DNA from: Clostridium cavendishii DSM 21758
Lineage (GTDB): Bacteria > Bacillota > Clostridia > Clostridiales > Clostridiaceae
Assembly: GCF_900141845.1 (NCBI RefSeq)
Contig: NZ_FQZB01000010.1
Coordinates: forward strand, 186,001 to 250,000
Reading direction: 5' to 3'
Length of the DNA stretch: 64,000 nt
Within the stretch, counting starts at the first letter, position 1; the number at the start of each line of letters is the position of its first letter. Positions 8,114-16,942 of the stretch are shown piece by piece. A program made the translations under genes and the position numbers. The notes below the pieces were generated by a model. It had not been told where the DNA came from and made no database searches. It worked only from the letters and a program-made list of their open reading frames with translations.

Positions 8114-8950
8114 TTAATCGTCACTTTCTTCTAATGTTTCCATTTCTTTTCCTTCAAAATTCAAATTATTTTCTCTTATCTTATTGTATATACTCATAGT
8201 TGGCGCTAACCAAATCTCACCAGTACCTCTATAAACATTTAAAAAACCTTCTCCTGATGCTACTGTCTGAGCTATGGATTTTGTTGATTTTTCTACTGAA
8301 AATTCTATATCGCCAGTTCTTAATATTGCAAAATTACCATCTACCTTTAATACATCATTATTAATTCTACATTTAAAAATTTCACTTTCTGGTACAGGTA
8401 ATTCTAAAACCACAATACCATTTCCTTTTATTTGTGTTTGAAATACACCTTCATTTCCAAAAATCATAGATGATATTGATTTTTGCATAGAAGCACCAAC
8501 TTCTACACTTTCTTCTGAAGCATAATAAAGACCATCATCAACTATTATCTCATCATCTTCAAGCTCTAACAAAGCATAATGCTTAAATGATGGCTCTAAA
8601 AATATCTCACCAGTTCCTTCATACAAAGGTTTAAATGTGCTTTCATTTGTTACTTTATTCGTAAATATCTTTTTTCCTAAACTTACTACACCACCAAACT
8701 TTGTAGTCATATTAATATTTCCCTTTAGATAACTAAGCGCACCAGCTTCTGTTCTTACTCCACTATTATGGAGTATTATTCTTACTTGTCTTAATTTAAT
8801 CTTAGCATCTTTCATAAACTTTATCTTAGTAGCTGAATCAATATCATGTCCACCTGCTAATTCATCAAACTCTAAGACTTGAAATAATGAATCACCACTC
8901 ATTTCTGCTATCTTTGTAAGTTTATTTTGTATATTTAAAGAAGTTCTCAT
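8114..8950 (-). CDS. AIM24 family protein (DUF124)
   Basis: A 278-residue soluble protein of the AIM24/DUF124 family, built of repeated beta strands forming a trimeric jelly-roll-like fold in known members. Typical features: alanine/glycine-rich SYLKGNINM, GTGEIFLEP near the middle, VGASMQKSI, GEGFLNVYRGTGEIWLAP near the C-terminus. The twice-seen GTGEI(F/W)L(E/A)P reflects an internal duplication. The last 25 residues are acidic (EGKEMETLEESDD). No enzymatic residues are known for the family and its role in bacteria is unclear. The gene is monocistronic and close to the small membrane peptide gene on the same strand. Confidence 0.88.
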   Translation of the reverse strand: MRTSLNIQNKLTKIAEMSGDSLFQVLEFDELAGGHDIDSATKIKFMKDAKIKLRQVRIILHNSGVRTEAGALSYLKGNINMTTKFGGVVSLGKKIFTNKVTNESTFKPLYEGTGEIFLEPSFKHYALLELEDDEIIVDDGLYYASEESVEVGASMQKSISSMIFGNEGVFQTQIKGNGIVVLELPVPESEIFKCRINNDVLKVDGNFAILRTGDIEFSVEKSTKSIAQTVASGEGFLNVYRGTGEIWLAPTMSIYNKIRENNLNFEGKEMETLEESDD

Positions 8951-9043
8951 AACCTCACTCCTACATAATGTTAATATTTATTATACCAAAATTTTCTTGT
9001 TTTATGCAATCATAATTAAGAAATGAAAACCTAAAAATATATT

Positions 9044-9103
9044 AAAAAAATTGAGAATTGAAAATGATACTTTTTTCTAGAAAAAATACAACTTAATTCT
9101 CAA
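9044..9103 (-). terminator. Terminator of the 2-oxoacid oxidoreductase operon
   Basis: TTGAGAATT (9051-9059) pairs with AATTCTCAA (9095-9103), enclosing a second inner hairpin TTTTTTCTAGAAAAAA. On the minus strand seven T follow. It lies just after the operon's last gene. Confidence 0.7.
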
Positions 9104-9123
9104 CCCTCAATTTTAATGATTCC

Positions 9124-9663
9124 TTATTTGTTATTCTTAACTATTTCAACACCTAACTCTAAAGCCTTTTTATTAACCTCAAAAAACTTTTCTTTTCCAT
9201 GTTCTTTAAGTGAAGTTAATAATTCCTCTATAGATACTATTGAAGTTTCTTCTACAAGTGCTCCTAAAAGTACCATATTTGCAATTTTAGAACTGCCTAA
9301 GTTGGACGCTAATGTTTGAGCTGGAATTTTTATTACTTTAACATCCTTCCTTATAACATCCCTTGTAACTAAATCACTGTCCAATATTATTAATCCATTT
9401 GTTTTTACATAATCTTCAAACTTATCTAATGAAGGTCTATTCATAACCACTAAACTATCAGCCTTAGTAACTACAGGTGATCCTATTTCTCCATCCTCTA
9501 TTATTACAGAACAGTTAGCCGTACCACCTCTCATTTCAGCTCCATAGGAAGGTATCCATGATACGTTTAAATTAGCATCCATTCCTGCATAAGCTAAAAA
9601 TTTTCCCATTGATAATATTCCTTGTCCTCCAAAGCCTGCAAATATAATCTCCTGACCTTTCAT
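9124..9663 (-). CDS. 2-oxoacid:ferredoxin oxidoreductase gamma subunit
   Basis: Gamma subunit (about 179 residues) of a ferredoxin-reducing 2-oxoacid dehydrogenase. FAGFGGQGILSMGKFLA near the N-terminus and SYGAEMRGGTANC are the family motifs, and the gamma domain helps bind CoA and couple to the other subunits. An upstream ATG lies directly against GGGGAGG with no spacing, so the ATG at 9663, nine bases from that site, is the better start. It begins one base after the beta-subunit stop, so the two are translationally coupled. The four genes from 11702 to 9124 encode the delta, alpha, beta and gamma subunits. Substrate could be 2-oxoisovalerate (VOR) or 2-oxoglutarate (KOR). Confidence 0.9.
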   Translation of the reverse strand: MKGQEIIFAGFGGQGILSMGKFLAYAGMDANLNVSWIPSYGAEMRGGTANCSVIIEDGEIGSPVVTKADSLVVMNRPSLDKFEDYVKTNGLIILDSDLVTRDVIRKDVKVIKIPAQTLASNLGSSKIANMVLLGALVEETSIVSIEELLTSLKEHGKEKFFEVNKKALELGVEIVKNNK

Positions 9664-9664
9664 A

Positions 9665-10408
9665 TTAAACATCCTCCCCTTGCTTTTTCACTCCAAGTGG
9701 ATAATATTTCATCATACTAGACCTTACCCAATTTAAAGACTCTTCTATATTAAGTCCCCAGTTGGTTGGACAAATAGATAAAACCTCTACCATAGAAAAA
9801 CCTTTACCATCTATTACATTTTGAAACGCTTGCTTTATAGCCTTTTTAGTTTTAACAACATTTTGAACACTATCTACTGAAGTCCTTTCAACAGAATAGG
9901 CACCGTCCACAGTTGCAATCATTTCTGCTATTTTTAATGGATAACCTTGTGTTTTTGTATCTCTTCCATAAGGTGAAGTTTCTGTTACTTGTCCTGGAAG
10001 TGTAGTTGGTGCCATTTGTCCTCCTGTCATTCCATAAATACAATTATTTACGAATATTGATACTATATTTTCGCGCCTAGCAGCGGCATGAACTATTTCT
10101 CCTGTTCCTATGGCTGCAAGATCCCCATCTCCTTGATAAGTAAACACTATTTTATCTGGATTTGCTCTTTTAATTCCTGTAGCAACTGCAGGTGCTCTGC
10201 CATGAGCTGCCTCAAACATATCACAAGCAAAATAATTATAAGCCAATACTGAACAACCTACTGGTGCCACACCTATGGTTTTATCTAAAATTTCTAATTC
10301 CTCTATACATTCTCCTATTAATCTATGGATAATTCCATGAGTACACCCTGGACAATAATGAGTTGGAACATCTAACATAGCCTTTGTTGGCTCAAATACT
10401 ATAGCCAT
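9665..10408 (-). CDS. 2-oxoacid:ferredoxin oxidoreductase beta subunit (TPP-binding)
   Basis: This 247-residue subunit binds thiamine diphosphate. Visible: HYCPGCTHGIIHRL near residue 17, APVGCSVL, HGRAPAVATG, and the TPP/Mg motif GDGDLAAIGTGE followed by NNCIYGMTGGQ. The subunit decarboxylates the 2-oxoacid and passes electrons towards ferredoxin. It shares one base with the alpha-subunit stop (TAATG), and the GGAGGTG ribosome site lies inside the end of the alpha gene. The IYGMTGGQMAPTT segment is typical of VOR/KOR beta subunits. Exact substrate is not decided by sequence here. Confidence 0.93.
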   Translation of the reverse strand: MAIVFEPTKAMLDVPTHYCPGCTHGIIHRLIGECIEELEILDKTIGVAPVGCSVLAYNYFACDMFEAAHGRAPAVATGIKRANPDKIVFTYQGDGDLAAIGTGEIVHAAARRENIVSIFVNNCIYGMTGGQMAPTTLPGQVTETSPYGRDTKTQGYPLKIAEMIATVDGAYSVERTSVDSVQNVVKTKKAIKQAFQNVIDGKGFSMVEVLSICPTNWGLNIEESLNWVRSSMMKYYPLGVKKQGEDV

Positions 10409-11478
10409 TACTTTTCACCTCCTACAATTTGTACAACCTTTGTAAGAATTTCTTCTGGAGTAGGGACCATCCCACCAACTCTTCCATAGAAATCAACAGG
10501 CTTTCTACCCTCAACACTAAGTCTAATATCTTCAACCATTTGTCCCATACTCATCTCAACTGATAAATATCCAAATTTAGTTTTATTAATAGTTTTATCA
10601 AAAGCTTCCCTAGGGAAAGGCCATATAGTTATAGGTCTTATTAGTCCTAATTTTATGCCTTTTTCTTTTGCAAGTCTTATAACACTTTTACATATTCTCG
10701 ATGTAGTTCCATAAGCTACTAATATTAAATCAGTATCCTCTTCTACATTAAATAACTCATATCTAACTTCATTTTTCATTATTTCTTCATACTTTTTAAA
10801 TAACTTTAAATTATGATTTTCTAATTGTTCTGGATTTAAATATAGAGAGTTTATCACATTATGTGTTTCTCTATTACCCCTTCCATTTGCTGCCCAAGTC
10901 TTTTCTGGTATTTCTCTTGAAACCCTTTCTTTAAACTCTACTGGTTCCATCATTTGACCAAGCATACCATCTCCCATTACCATTACAGGCGTTCTATAAA
11001 TATCTGCAACATCAAATGCCTCTTGTATTATATCTACCATCTCTTGAATTGAATTTGGTACATACACTGGTAAATAATAATCTCCATGTCCACATCCCTT
11101 TGTTGCTTGAAAATAATCTGCTTGTGCTGGTTGTATTCCTCCAAGACCAGGTCCACCTCTCATAATATTCATAATCACACATGGAAGCTCTGATGCTGCT
11201 ATATATGATATACCTTCTGCCTTTAAACTTATTCCTGGACTTGAAGACGATGTCATACACCTCACACCAGTTCCTGCAGCTCCATAAACCATATTTATTG
11301 CTGCTATTTCACTTTCTGCTTGAAGAAATACTCTATTTAACTTTGGCATCTCCTTAGCCATATATGCTGCTACTTCGGTTTGTGGCGTTATAGGATAACC
11401 AAAAAAACACTTGCATCCTGATCTTATTGCAGCTTCCCCTATTGCTTCATTACCTTTCATTAATACCTTCTTCCCCAT
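10408..11478 (-). CDS. 2-oxoacid:ferredoxin oxidoreductase alpha subunit
   Basis: A 356-residue alpha subunit holding the pyrimidine-binding and transketolase C-terminal-like domains of the PFOR superfamily. Motifs: GNEAIGEAAIRSGC and FGYPITPQTE at the N-terminus, SSSSPGISLKAEG, RGGPGLGG, and AYGTTSRI in the C-terminal domain. The start is placed at ATG 11478, preceded by GGGGGCGA; frames further upstream run into the ferredoxin gene. Electrons flow to the adjacent ferredoxin-like delta subunit. Bacterial homologues are most often called VorB (2-oxoisovalerate). Placement beside buk and ptb suggests that acyl-CoA products could feed phosphotransacylation and ATP formation. Confidence 0.92.
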   Translation of the reverse strand: MGKKVLMKGNEAIGEAAIRSGCKCFFGYPITPQTEVAAYMAKEMPKLNRVFLQAESEIAAINMVYGAAGTGVRCMTSSSSPGISLKAEGISYIAASELPCVIMNIMRGGPGLGGIQPAQADYFQATKGCGHGDYYLPVYVPNSIQEMVDIIQEAFDVADIYRTPVMVMGDGMLGQMMEPVEFKERVSREIPEKTWAANGRGNRETHNVINSLYLNPEQLENHNLKLFKKYEEIMKNEVRYELFNVEEDTDLILVAYGTTSRICKSVIRLAKEKGIKLGLIRPITIWPFPREAFDKTINKTKFGYLSVEMSMGQMVEDIRLSVEGRKPVDFYGRVGGMVPTPEEILTKVVQIVGGEK

Positions 11479-11492
11479 TATAACTTCGCCCC

Positions 11493-11702
11493 CTATCTTT
11501 CTACTGTTATAACTAAATCTGGACACATTCTTCCACACGAAGCACAACCTATACATTTACTTATATTTTCTTTTAAAATTTGAGCCGGATGATATCCTTT
11601 TTCATTTAATTTACTTGAAAATGAAATTATGCTCTTAGGACATGCCAAAATACAGTGTCCACACCCCTTACACCTATCTTCCCTAAATGTAACCTTTGCC
11701 AT
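11493..11702 (-). CDS. 2-oxoacid:ferredoxin oxidoreductase delta subunit (2x[4Fe-4S])
   Basis: A 69-residue ferredoxin-like subunit with two [4Fe-4S] motifs: CKGCGHCILACP near residue 11 and CIGCASCGRMCP near residue 50. It is the electron-output subunit and heads the four-gene cluster, 14 bases before the alpha subunit. The start MAKVTFRE follows GGAGGAGAA. The order delta-alpha-beta-gamma is the usual arrangement of archaeal and bacterial VOR/KOR operons. Confidence 0.93.
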   Translation of the reverse strand: MAKVTFREDRCKGCGHCILACPKSIISFSSKLNEKGYHPAQILKENISKCIGCASCGRMCPDLVITVER

Positions 11703-11720
11703 TTCTTCTCCTCCTACTTC

Positions 11721-12383
11721 TTACATCCATGATGGCTTCATATAAATATCTATTAAGAAAAATTCTCCAATATTTAAACCTTTAAACTCACTTTCAAATT
11801 CCCTTTTAGCTACTGTGAATCCATATGGTATGTTTAATCTTTCCGAAACAAGTTTTATTTCATTATAACCTTCTATTATATGACTTAATTCAGTTTCTAC
11901 TGAAAGATTACTATTTGATATTAGCTTTGATACCTTTAGTCTACTTGCCTTTTCTATACTCCTTATATACTCCTCTATACCGACCTCATCTTTAGTAAAT
12001 GGTCTTAATGTATTTATCACAAAAAACATTTCATAATCCTCTTGTTTAAAATACTCATTATACTGACTAAGAGCAGTCGCGCCCATATCATCTCCACCAA
12101 CATCAAATATTACATATTCATCTTTACTACAAAATGCTGATATAACATTAGGTGGTACAACCATGAGTTCAGCATTAACTAGATGTGGATCTGATGATAT
12201 TACATTTACTCCATTTGAATTTAAAAAACTAATTTTTTCCCTTATACAAAAATACGGATTTACTATATCCAGATCTATTAGATTTACCTTTTTCCCTTCT
12301 TTAGCTAATTTCAAAGCGTAATTAATGGCTATTTCAGTTTTCCCACTTCCAAAATGTCCAGAAAATATTGTTATTCTCTTCAT
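11721..12383 (-). CDS. P-loop ATPase of the CobQ/MinD type
   Basis: A 220-residue protein starting MKRITIFSGHFGSGKTE, a Walker A loop of the deviant SIMIBI type, followed by LIDLDIVNPYFC and a Walker-B-like YVIFDVGGDDMGA. No membrane segments or Fe-S cysteine pairs are seen. It lies 18 bases upstream of the oxidoreductase operon and appears to be its first gene, so it may help mature or regulate that enzyme. That role is inference; the family is not functionally defined to my knowledge. The start follows an AGGGGGC-like site. A candidate -10 (TATAAT near 12438-12443) lies upstream but lacks a convincing -35. Confidence 0.75.
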   Translation of the reverse strand: MKRITIFSGHFGSGKTEIAINYALKLAKEGKKVNLIDLDIVNPYFCIREKISFLNSNGVNVISSDPHLVNAELMVVPPNVISAFCSKDEYVIFDVGGDDMGATALSQYNEYFKQEDYEMFFVINTLRPFTKDEVGIEEYIRSIEKASRLKVSKLISNSNLSVETELSHIIEGYNEIKLVSERLNIPYGFTVAKREFESEFKGLNIGEFFLIDIYMKPSWM

Positions 12384-12744
12384 AAAGCCCCCTTGCCTAT
12401 ATCAAATACATTTGTTTAGGTTAAAAACTATTATCATTATACTTATCTTAATACTATCATTTTTGTGAGATAATTTTAATTATTCAGATAATTCTTTTTG
12501 TTATGCGTTATGATTTTTTATAAATAATTTATTAACTAATAAGAGTTTTTTTTATCAATTTATTTATTCCTTTTACCCTTTAATATCATTTATTAAAATT
12601 CGCATGTATAAATATAAATTTGTATGAATTTTTTGTTAATACAGTTAAATATAAAAAACTTATATTTAACCATTTATTTTATATATGCTACTATTTTTTA
12701 TAATAATATAAATCATTAACATAACCTGTTTTATAACCATAAAT
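12384..12744. other. AT-rich intergenic region without genes
   Basis: About 360 bases between the P-loop ATPase start and the buk terminator. It is extremely AT-rich with several TATAAT-like words on the minus strand, which probably include the oxidoreductase operon promoter. I see no open frame with a ribosome site, no structured RNA and no clear operator. Confidence 0.6.
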
Positions 12745-12790
12745 ATAAAAACCCTATAGGGTAGATTTTTTAAGTATCTACTCTATAGGG
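12745..12790 (-). terminator. Terminator of the ptb-buk operon
   Basis: CCCTATAGGGTAGAT and ATCTACTCTATAGGG form a 15-base stem with one mismatch around a 9-base loop, followed by TTTTTAT on the minus strand, 37 bases after the buk stop. Confidence 0.88.
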
Positions 12791-12826
12791 CACATTTTAA
12801 ACTAAATAAATATTTTTTCTACAATT

Positions 12827-13897
12827 TTATTTATATTCTTTAGCAGTTTCTTCTCCGCTTAATACTCTTATAGCTCCCTGAGCTAATGCAAGTAATTCAT
12901 CTTCGCCTGGATATACTGTAACAGGTGCTATCCACTCAACATAGCTCTTTATTCCTTCTACTACTTTTTGTCCGTAGGCTATTCCACCTGTTAATATTAT
13001 AGAATCTACTTTTCCTCTAAATGTTACAGCTCTTTCACCAATACATTTAGCTACTTGATATATAAATGCATTAAATACTAATTCAGCTTCTTTATTACCT
13101 TCTTCAGTCATCTTTAATACATCTCTCATATCATTTGTATCTAGGTAAGCTACACACCCACCTTTACCAACTATTTTTGAATATAATTCTTTTTCTGAAT
13201 ATTTATTGCTATAACAAAGCTTTAAAAGATCTCCTGATGGGGCACTACCAGCTCTTTCTGGTGAGAAAGGACCTTCTCCATCTAAAGCATTATTTACATC
13301 TACAACTTTTCCATTTATATGAGCACCAACAGATACTCCTCCACCCATATGAACCACTAAAAGTCTACAATCTTCATATGCTTTACCATTTTCTTTTGCA
13401 TATCTCTTGGCTACAGCCTTTTGATTTAAAGCATGGAACTTTGACTTTCTTGGAAGTTCAGGAACTCCTGAAATTCTAGCTATATCTTCCAATTCATCAA
13501 CAACAATTGGATCTACTATAAAAGTAGGGATTTTTAATTCTTTAGCTATTTCATTTGCTATTATTCCACCAAGATTTGAAGCATGTTGTCCTTGAACTCC
13601 AACCTTTAAATCTTCTAATAAAGCTTCATTTACAGAATACGTTCCACCTTCCATAGGTTTTAACATTCCGCCCCTACCAACTATAGCATTTAAAGTTTTT
13701 ATATCAAAATTATTATCCTTTAGAACTTTTAATATTACATCTTTTCTAAAGTTTAATTGTGAATATATAGTATCATATTTTCCTATTTCTTCTGATGAGT
13801 GTCTTAAAGTTTCTTCAAATAATTGTTTTTCGTCTTCATATACACCTATTTTAGTTGAAGTTGAACCTGGATTAATTATTAATAATTTATAAGCCAT
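12827..13897 (-). CDS. buk: Butyrate kinase
   Basis: Buk converts butyryl phosphate and ADP to butyrate and ATP, the energy-yielding last step of butyrate fermentation. The 356 residues match clostridial Buk. Motifs of the acetate/sugar kinase superfamily: INPGSTSTK at the N-terminus (phosphate loop), GRGGMLKPMEGG, HMGGGVSVGAH (second phosphate loop), and ILTGGIAYG near the C-terminus. It follows ptb by 36 bases on the same strand, the standard clostridial order. Buk enzymes also accept branched acyl phosphates. Transcription ends at a strong hairpin. It is probably driven by the ptb promoter with its Rex-like operator. Confidence 0.96.
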   Translation of the reverse strand: MAYKLLIINPGSTSTKIGVYEDEKQLFEETLRHSSEEIGKYDTIYSQLNFRKDVILKVLKDNNFDIKTLNAIVGRGGMLKPMEGGTYSVNEALLEDLKVGVQGQHASNLGGIIANEIAKELKIPTFIVDPIVVDELEDIARISGVPELPRKSKFHALNQKAVAKRYAKENGKAYEDCRLLVVHMGGGVSVGAHINGKVVDVNNALDGEGPFSPERAGSAPSGDLLKLCYSNKYSEKELYSKIVGKGGCVAYLDTNDMRDVLKMTEEGNKEAELVFNAFIYQVAKCIGERAVTFRGKVDSIILTGGIAYGQKVVEGIKSYVEWIAPVTVYPGEDELLALAQGAIRVLSGEETAKEYK

Positions 13898-13933
13898 CTT
13901 TAAAAACTCCTTAAAAATTTATTTAAACTAATA

Positions 13934-14839
13934 TTATTTTCTATCTGCTACAAGTGCTGCTAAAGCTATTGAGTTAACCTTAGTCTCAAAACTATCAGCT
14001 CTTGATGTTAATATAACTGGTGCTGCTGTTCCAACTAATACGCAACCATTTTTTGAATTTGAGAAATAAGTTAATGTTTTGTACATAACATTACCTGTTT
14101 CAATATTTGGTAATACCAATATATCTGCTTTTCCTGCAACTGGTCCTTCTATTCCTTTGTGTTTAGCAGCTTCTTCTGATATAGCATTGTCTAATGCAAA
14201 TGGTCCATTAACTATACAGTCTTTTATTTCTCCATTTTCATTCATCTTTACAAGTTCAGCTGCATCTAAAGTAGCAGGCATATTTTTATTTACAACTTCT
14301 ACTGCACATACTGGTGCAACTTTAGGCATTTCTACTCCACAAGCTTTAGTAACTAATAATGCATTTTTAATCATACCAGCTTTAGTAGCTACATCAGGAT
14401 ATGTATTAAATGCAACGTCTGTTAAGAATAATAATCTATCAAGACTTGGAATATCAAAAACAGCTACGTGTGACATAAGATTTCCTGTTCTTAATCCTAT
14501 TTCCTTATTTAATACACTTCTTAAGAATGTTGCTGTATCTAATAAACCTTTCATAAGCATATCTGCTCTTCCAGTAGATACTATTTCTACTGCCTTTAAA
14601 GCTGCTTTTTGTGTATCTTCTTCATGTACTATTTCGAATTTACTTAAATCCATTCCTATTTTAGTAGCAATTTCTTTTATTTGGTTTTCATCACCAACTA
14701 AAATAGCTTCAACAAATCCTTTTTCATGCGCTAATTTTACAGCTTCTAATACTGGTTCATCCTGTGCTACCGCAACAGAAAGGGTTTTGACTTTAACTTC
14801 TTTTAATCTTGAAAATAATTGTTCAAAATTTTTACTCAT
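13934..14839 (-). CDS. ptb: Phosphate butyryltransferase
   Basis: Ptb exchanges CoA for phosphate on butyryl-CoA, giving butyryl phosphate for Buk. The protein has the phosphotransacetylase/butyrylase fold: AVAQDEPVLEAVKLAHEKG near the N-terminus, MKGLLDTATFLRSVLN, RTGNLMSHVAVFDIP, and DILVLPNIETGNVMYKTL towards the C-terminus. AGAGGTG lies 9 bases before the ATG at 14839; this start gives 301 residues, the classic Ptb length, whereas the ATG 12 bases earlier overlaps the ribosome site. The mRNA leader is about 200 bases long and starts at a promoter overlapped by a Rex-like site. Confidence 0.96.
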   Translation of the reverse strand: MSKNFEQLFSRLKEVKVKTLSVAVAQDEPVLEAVKLAHEKGFVEAILVGDENQIKEIATKIGMDLSKFEIVHEEDTQKAALKAVEIVSTGRADMLMKGLLDTATFLRSVLNKEIGLRTGNLMSHVAVFDIPSLDRLLFLTDVAFNTYPDVATKAGMIKNALLVTKACGVEMPKVAPVCAVEVVNKNMPATLDAAELVKMNENGEIKDCIVNGPFALDNAISEEAAKHKGIEGPVAGKADILVLPNIETGNVMYKTLTYFSNSKNGCVLVGTAAPVILTSRADSFETKVNSIALAALVADRK

Positions 14840-15036
14840 AAGAACATGCACCTCTTCTAATATTTTTTATTTTAATTTTTTAAGCATATGAAAGAAAATA
14901 ATAATCCTACTATAAGCAAGAATTCAAATTTTAATTTGGCTAATATGAACTTACTCTGTAAGAGTTCCTTTAAAAATATATTTACCTATTATTTTTTTGA
15001 ATATGCCTAAATATTAACTACCCAATTAAACACTCC

Positions 15037-15054
15037 TTGTTAATTTTATAACAA
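15037..15054. promoter_or_regulatory. Rex-like operator on the ptb promoter
   Basis: TTGTTAATTTTATAACAA matches the Rex consensus TTGTTAA-N4-TTAACAA at all but one position. It overlaps the predicted ptb -10. Rex represses fermentation genes when NADH/NAD+ is low and releases at high NADH, so this site would link ptb-buk to redox state. Confidence 0.7.
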
Positions 15055-15072
15055 ATTTGCATACAAAATCAA
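15045..15072 (-). promoter_or_regulatory. Predicted ptb-buk promoter
   Basis: Minus strand TTGATT (15067-15072) and TATAAA (15045-15050), 16 bases apart. The -10 lies inside the Rex-like palindrome, the expected position for a repressor. Confidence 0.55.
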
Positions 15073-15093
15073 CCACCTATATCTATATATTAA

Positions 15094-15123
15094 CAAAAAA
15101 AAATCTGAAAACCGAAGTTTTCA
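15094..15123 (-). terminator. Terminator of the FAD protein gene
   Basis: CTGAAAAC and GTTTTCAG form a perfect 8-bp stem with a four-base loop, followed by nine T on the minus strand. It separates the FAD protein gene from the ptb promoter. Confidence 0.92.
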
Positions 15124-15139
15124 GAAAATTGTATTTATT

Positions 15140-16738
15140 TTATTTTTGGGCATACTCTTTCATTATACTTTCAGCCACCTTAAGTCCATCTACAGCAGCT
15201 GAAATTATACCACCTGCAAAGCCTGCACCTTCACCTGCTGGATATACCCCACTAAGTGATATACTCTCAAGCTTTTCATTTCTTTCAATTCTTACAGGAG
15301 CTGAAGTTCTAGATTCTATGCCAGTCATAACTGCATGATCATCACTAAATCCTTTTATCTTTTTATTAAAATCTACAAGGCCTTCCTTTAAAGTCTCTAT
15401 TACATAATGAGGTAAACAATTTTTAAGTTCTCTAAATTCATATGCAGGGACTATACTTGGATTCACCTTTCCTAATTTAGTTGAATTTTTATCATTTAAA
15501 AAGTCTCCAACTAATTGCACTGGTGCAGTATAATTTTCCCCACCTAATTTATATGCTAAGCTTTCATAATGTCTTTGAAACTCCATTCCACTTAAAGGTG
15601 AACTTCCCTCAAAATCATTTGGTCCCACTGTAACAACAAGCGCTGAATTAGCATTTTCCTTATCTCTAGCATGATAGCTCATACCATTTACACAAAGTCT
15701 TTCTTCTTCAGATGAAGCTCCAACCACAACTCCACCAGGACACATACAGAAAGAATATACTGCTCTTTCTAATGCTTTACTTTGATATGTTAATCTATAT
15801 TCCGCAGCCTTAAGCTTTGGATGATTCGAATAATTTCCATATTGATTAAAGTCTATAAGACTTTGTGGATGCTCTATTCTAACACCTATAGCAAATGGCT
15901 TAGGTATCATATGAATTCCACTATTTAATATACTTTCATAGGTATCTCTTGAACTATGTCCTATAGCAAGAATTAGAGCTTCACAAGGTATTTCATTACC
16001 ATTTATAATAGCACCTATTATTTTTCCATCTCTTTTTATTACCGTCTCAAGCTTTGAATTAAAGTGAACTTCTCCGCCATATTTTTTTATTTCTTCTCTT
16101 ATATTTTTAACTACACCTTTTAATATATCTGTTCCTACATGTGGTTTTGCCTTATATATTATTTCTTCTGGTGCACCAGCTTTTACAAACTCCTCTAAAA
16201 CAAAATCACATCTAGTATCTTTTATTCTTGTAGTAAGCTTACCATCTGAAAAAGATCCTGCTCCACCTTCTCCAAATTGTACATTTGATTCAGTATTAAG
16301 CTTTCCTGTTTTCCAAAAGTTTTCCACAGTCTTTGTTCTTTCATCCACAGCTTCCCCTCTTTCAAAAACTAAAGGCTTATATCCTTTTTTAGCTAAAAGC
16401 AAGGCAGCAAAAAGTCCAGCTGGTCCCATACCTATGACTACAGGTCTGTGCTTAAGTTTTTTATTGCCAAACTGAAACTCCTCATTATATTTTGTAGTTT
16501 CTATCTTTACATCTTTATCATTAAGCTTCGCTACGAGTTTACTTTCCTCTTTATGTTCTATATCTACACAATAATTAAATTTTATCTGATTCTTACGTCT
16601 AGCATCTATAGATTCTTTTACTATCTTTATTTTACCTATTTCTACTTCTGGCATTTTAAGTTTTTTTGCAATTTTCTTATTTATTAATTCTAATTCATCA
16701 TCTATATCAAGAGTTATATTATTAATTCTTATTGTCAT
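15140..16738 (-). CDS. FAD-dependent dehydrogenase-like protein (COG2509)
   Basis: A 532-residue protein of the uncharacterised COG2509 flavoprotein family. An N-terminal ferredoxin-like domain of about 90 residues is followed by a Rossmann fold with VIGMGPAGLFAALLLAKKG (FAD phosphate loop). Other segments seen: FGEGGAGSFSDGKLTTR, LAIGHSSRDTYE, CPGGVVVGASSE, and at the C-terminus GVYPAGEGAGFAGGI, the second FAD-contact region. No membrane helices. Family members are widespread in Firmicutes but no substrate is established. The gene is a monocistronic unit ending in a strong terminator. It is divergent from the GH18 gene. Confidence 0.85.
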   Translation of the reverse strand: MTIRINNITLDIDDELELINKKIAKKLKMPEVEIGKIKIVKESIDARRKNQIKFNYCVDIEHKEESKLVAKLNDKDVKIETTKYNEEFQFGNKKLKHRPVVIGMGPAGLFAALLLAKKGYKPLVFERGEAVDERTKTVENFWKTGKLNTESNVQFGEGGAGSFSDGKLTTRIKDTRCDFVLEEFVKAGAPEEIIYKAKPHVGTDILKGVVKNIREEIKKYGGEVHFNSKLETVIKRDGKIIGAIINGNEIPCEALILAIGHSSRDTYESILNSGIHMIPKPFAIGVRIEHPQSLIDFNQYGNYSNHPKLKAAEYRLTYQSKALERAVYSFCMCPGGVVVGASSEEERLCVNGMSYHARDKENANSALVVTVGPNDFEGSSPLSGMEFQRHYESLAYKLGGENYTAPVQLVGDFLNDKNSTKLGKVNPSIVPAYEFRELKNCLPHYVIETLKEGLVDFNKKIKGFSDDHAVMTGIESRTSAPVRIERNEKLESISLSGVYPAGEGAGFAGGIISAAVDGLKVAESIMKEYAQK

Positions 16739-16871
16739 ATTTGAACCTCCTTAAATTATTAGGAAAACATTATTTTATCATATCTAAAATAATAAAATCT
16801 ATACAAATCACAAAATACCTAAAATAATAAATTTTTCCTTATAAAATTATTGAATAAATGTAAAAAACAGG

Positions 16872-16900
16872 TTGACTTATTTTCAGTTATATTTTAACAT
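16872..16900 (+). promoter_or_regulatory. Predicted promoter of the GH18 gene
   Basis: TTGACT (16872-16877) and TAACAT (16895-16900) with exactly 17 bases between. The TSS would lie about 36 bases before the ATG, which is preceded by GGGAGGGG. Confidence 0.6.
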
Positions 16901-16942
16901 TTATATTGTAAACGTATAAAACACTTTTGGGAGGGGTAATTA

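Noticed and set aside
14079..14891. 270-codon plus-strand frame over ptb
   Set aside because: Exact antisense of ptb. The frame is open only because of the codon bias of the real gene; no ribosome site or promoter.
15057..15338. 93-codon plus-strand frame at the start of the FAD gene region
   Set aside because: Overlaps the FAD protein gene and its terminator on the opposite strand; no ribosome site.
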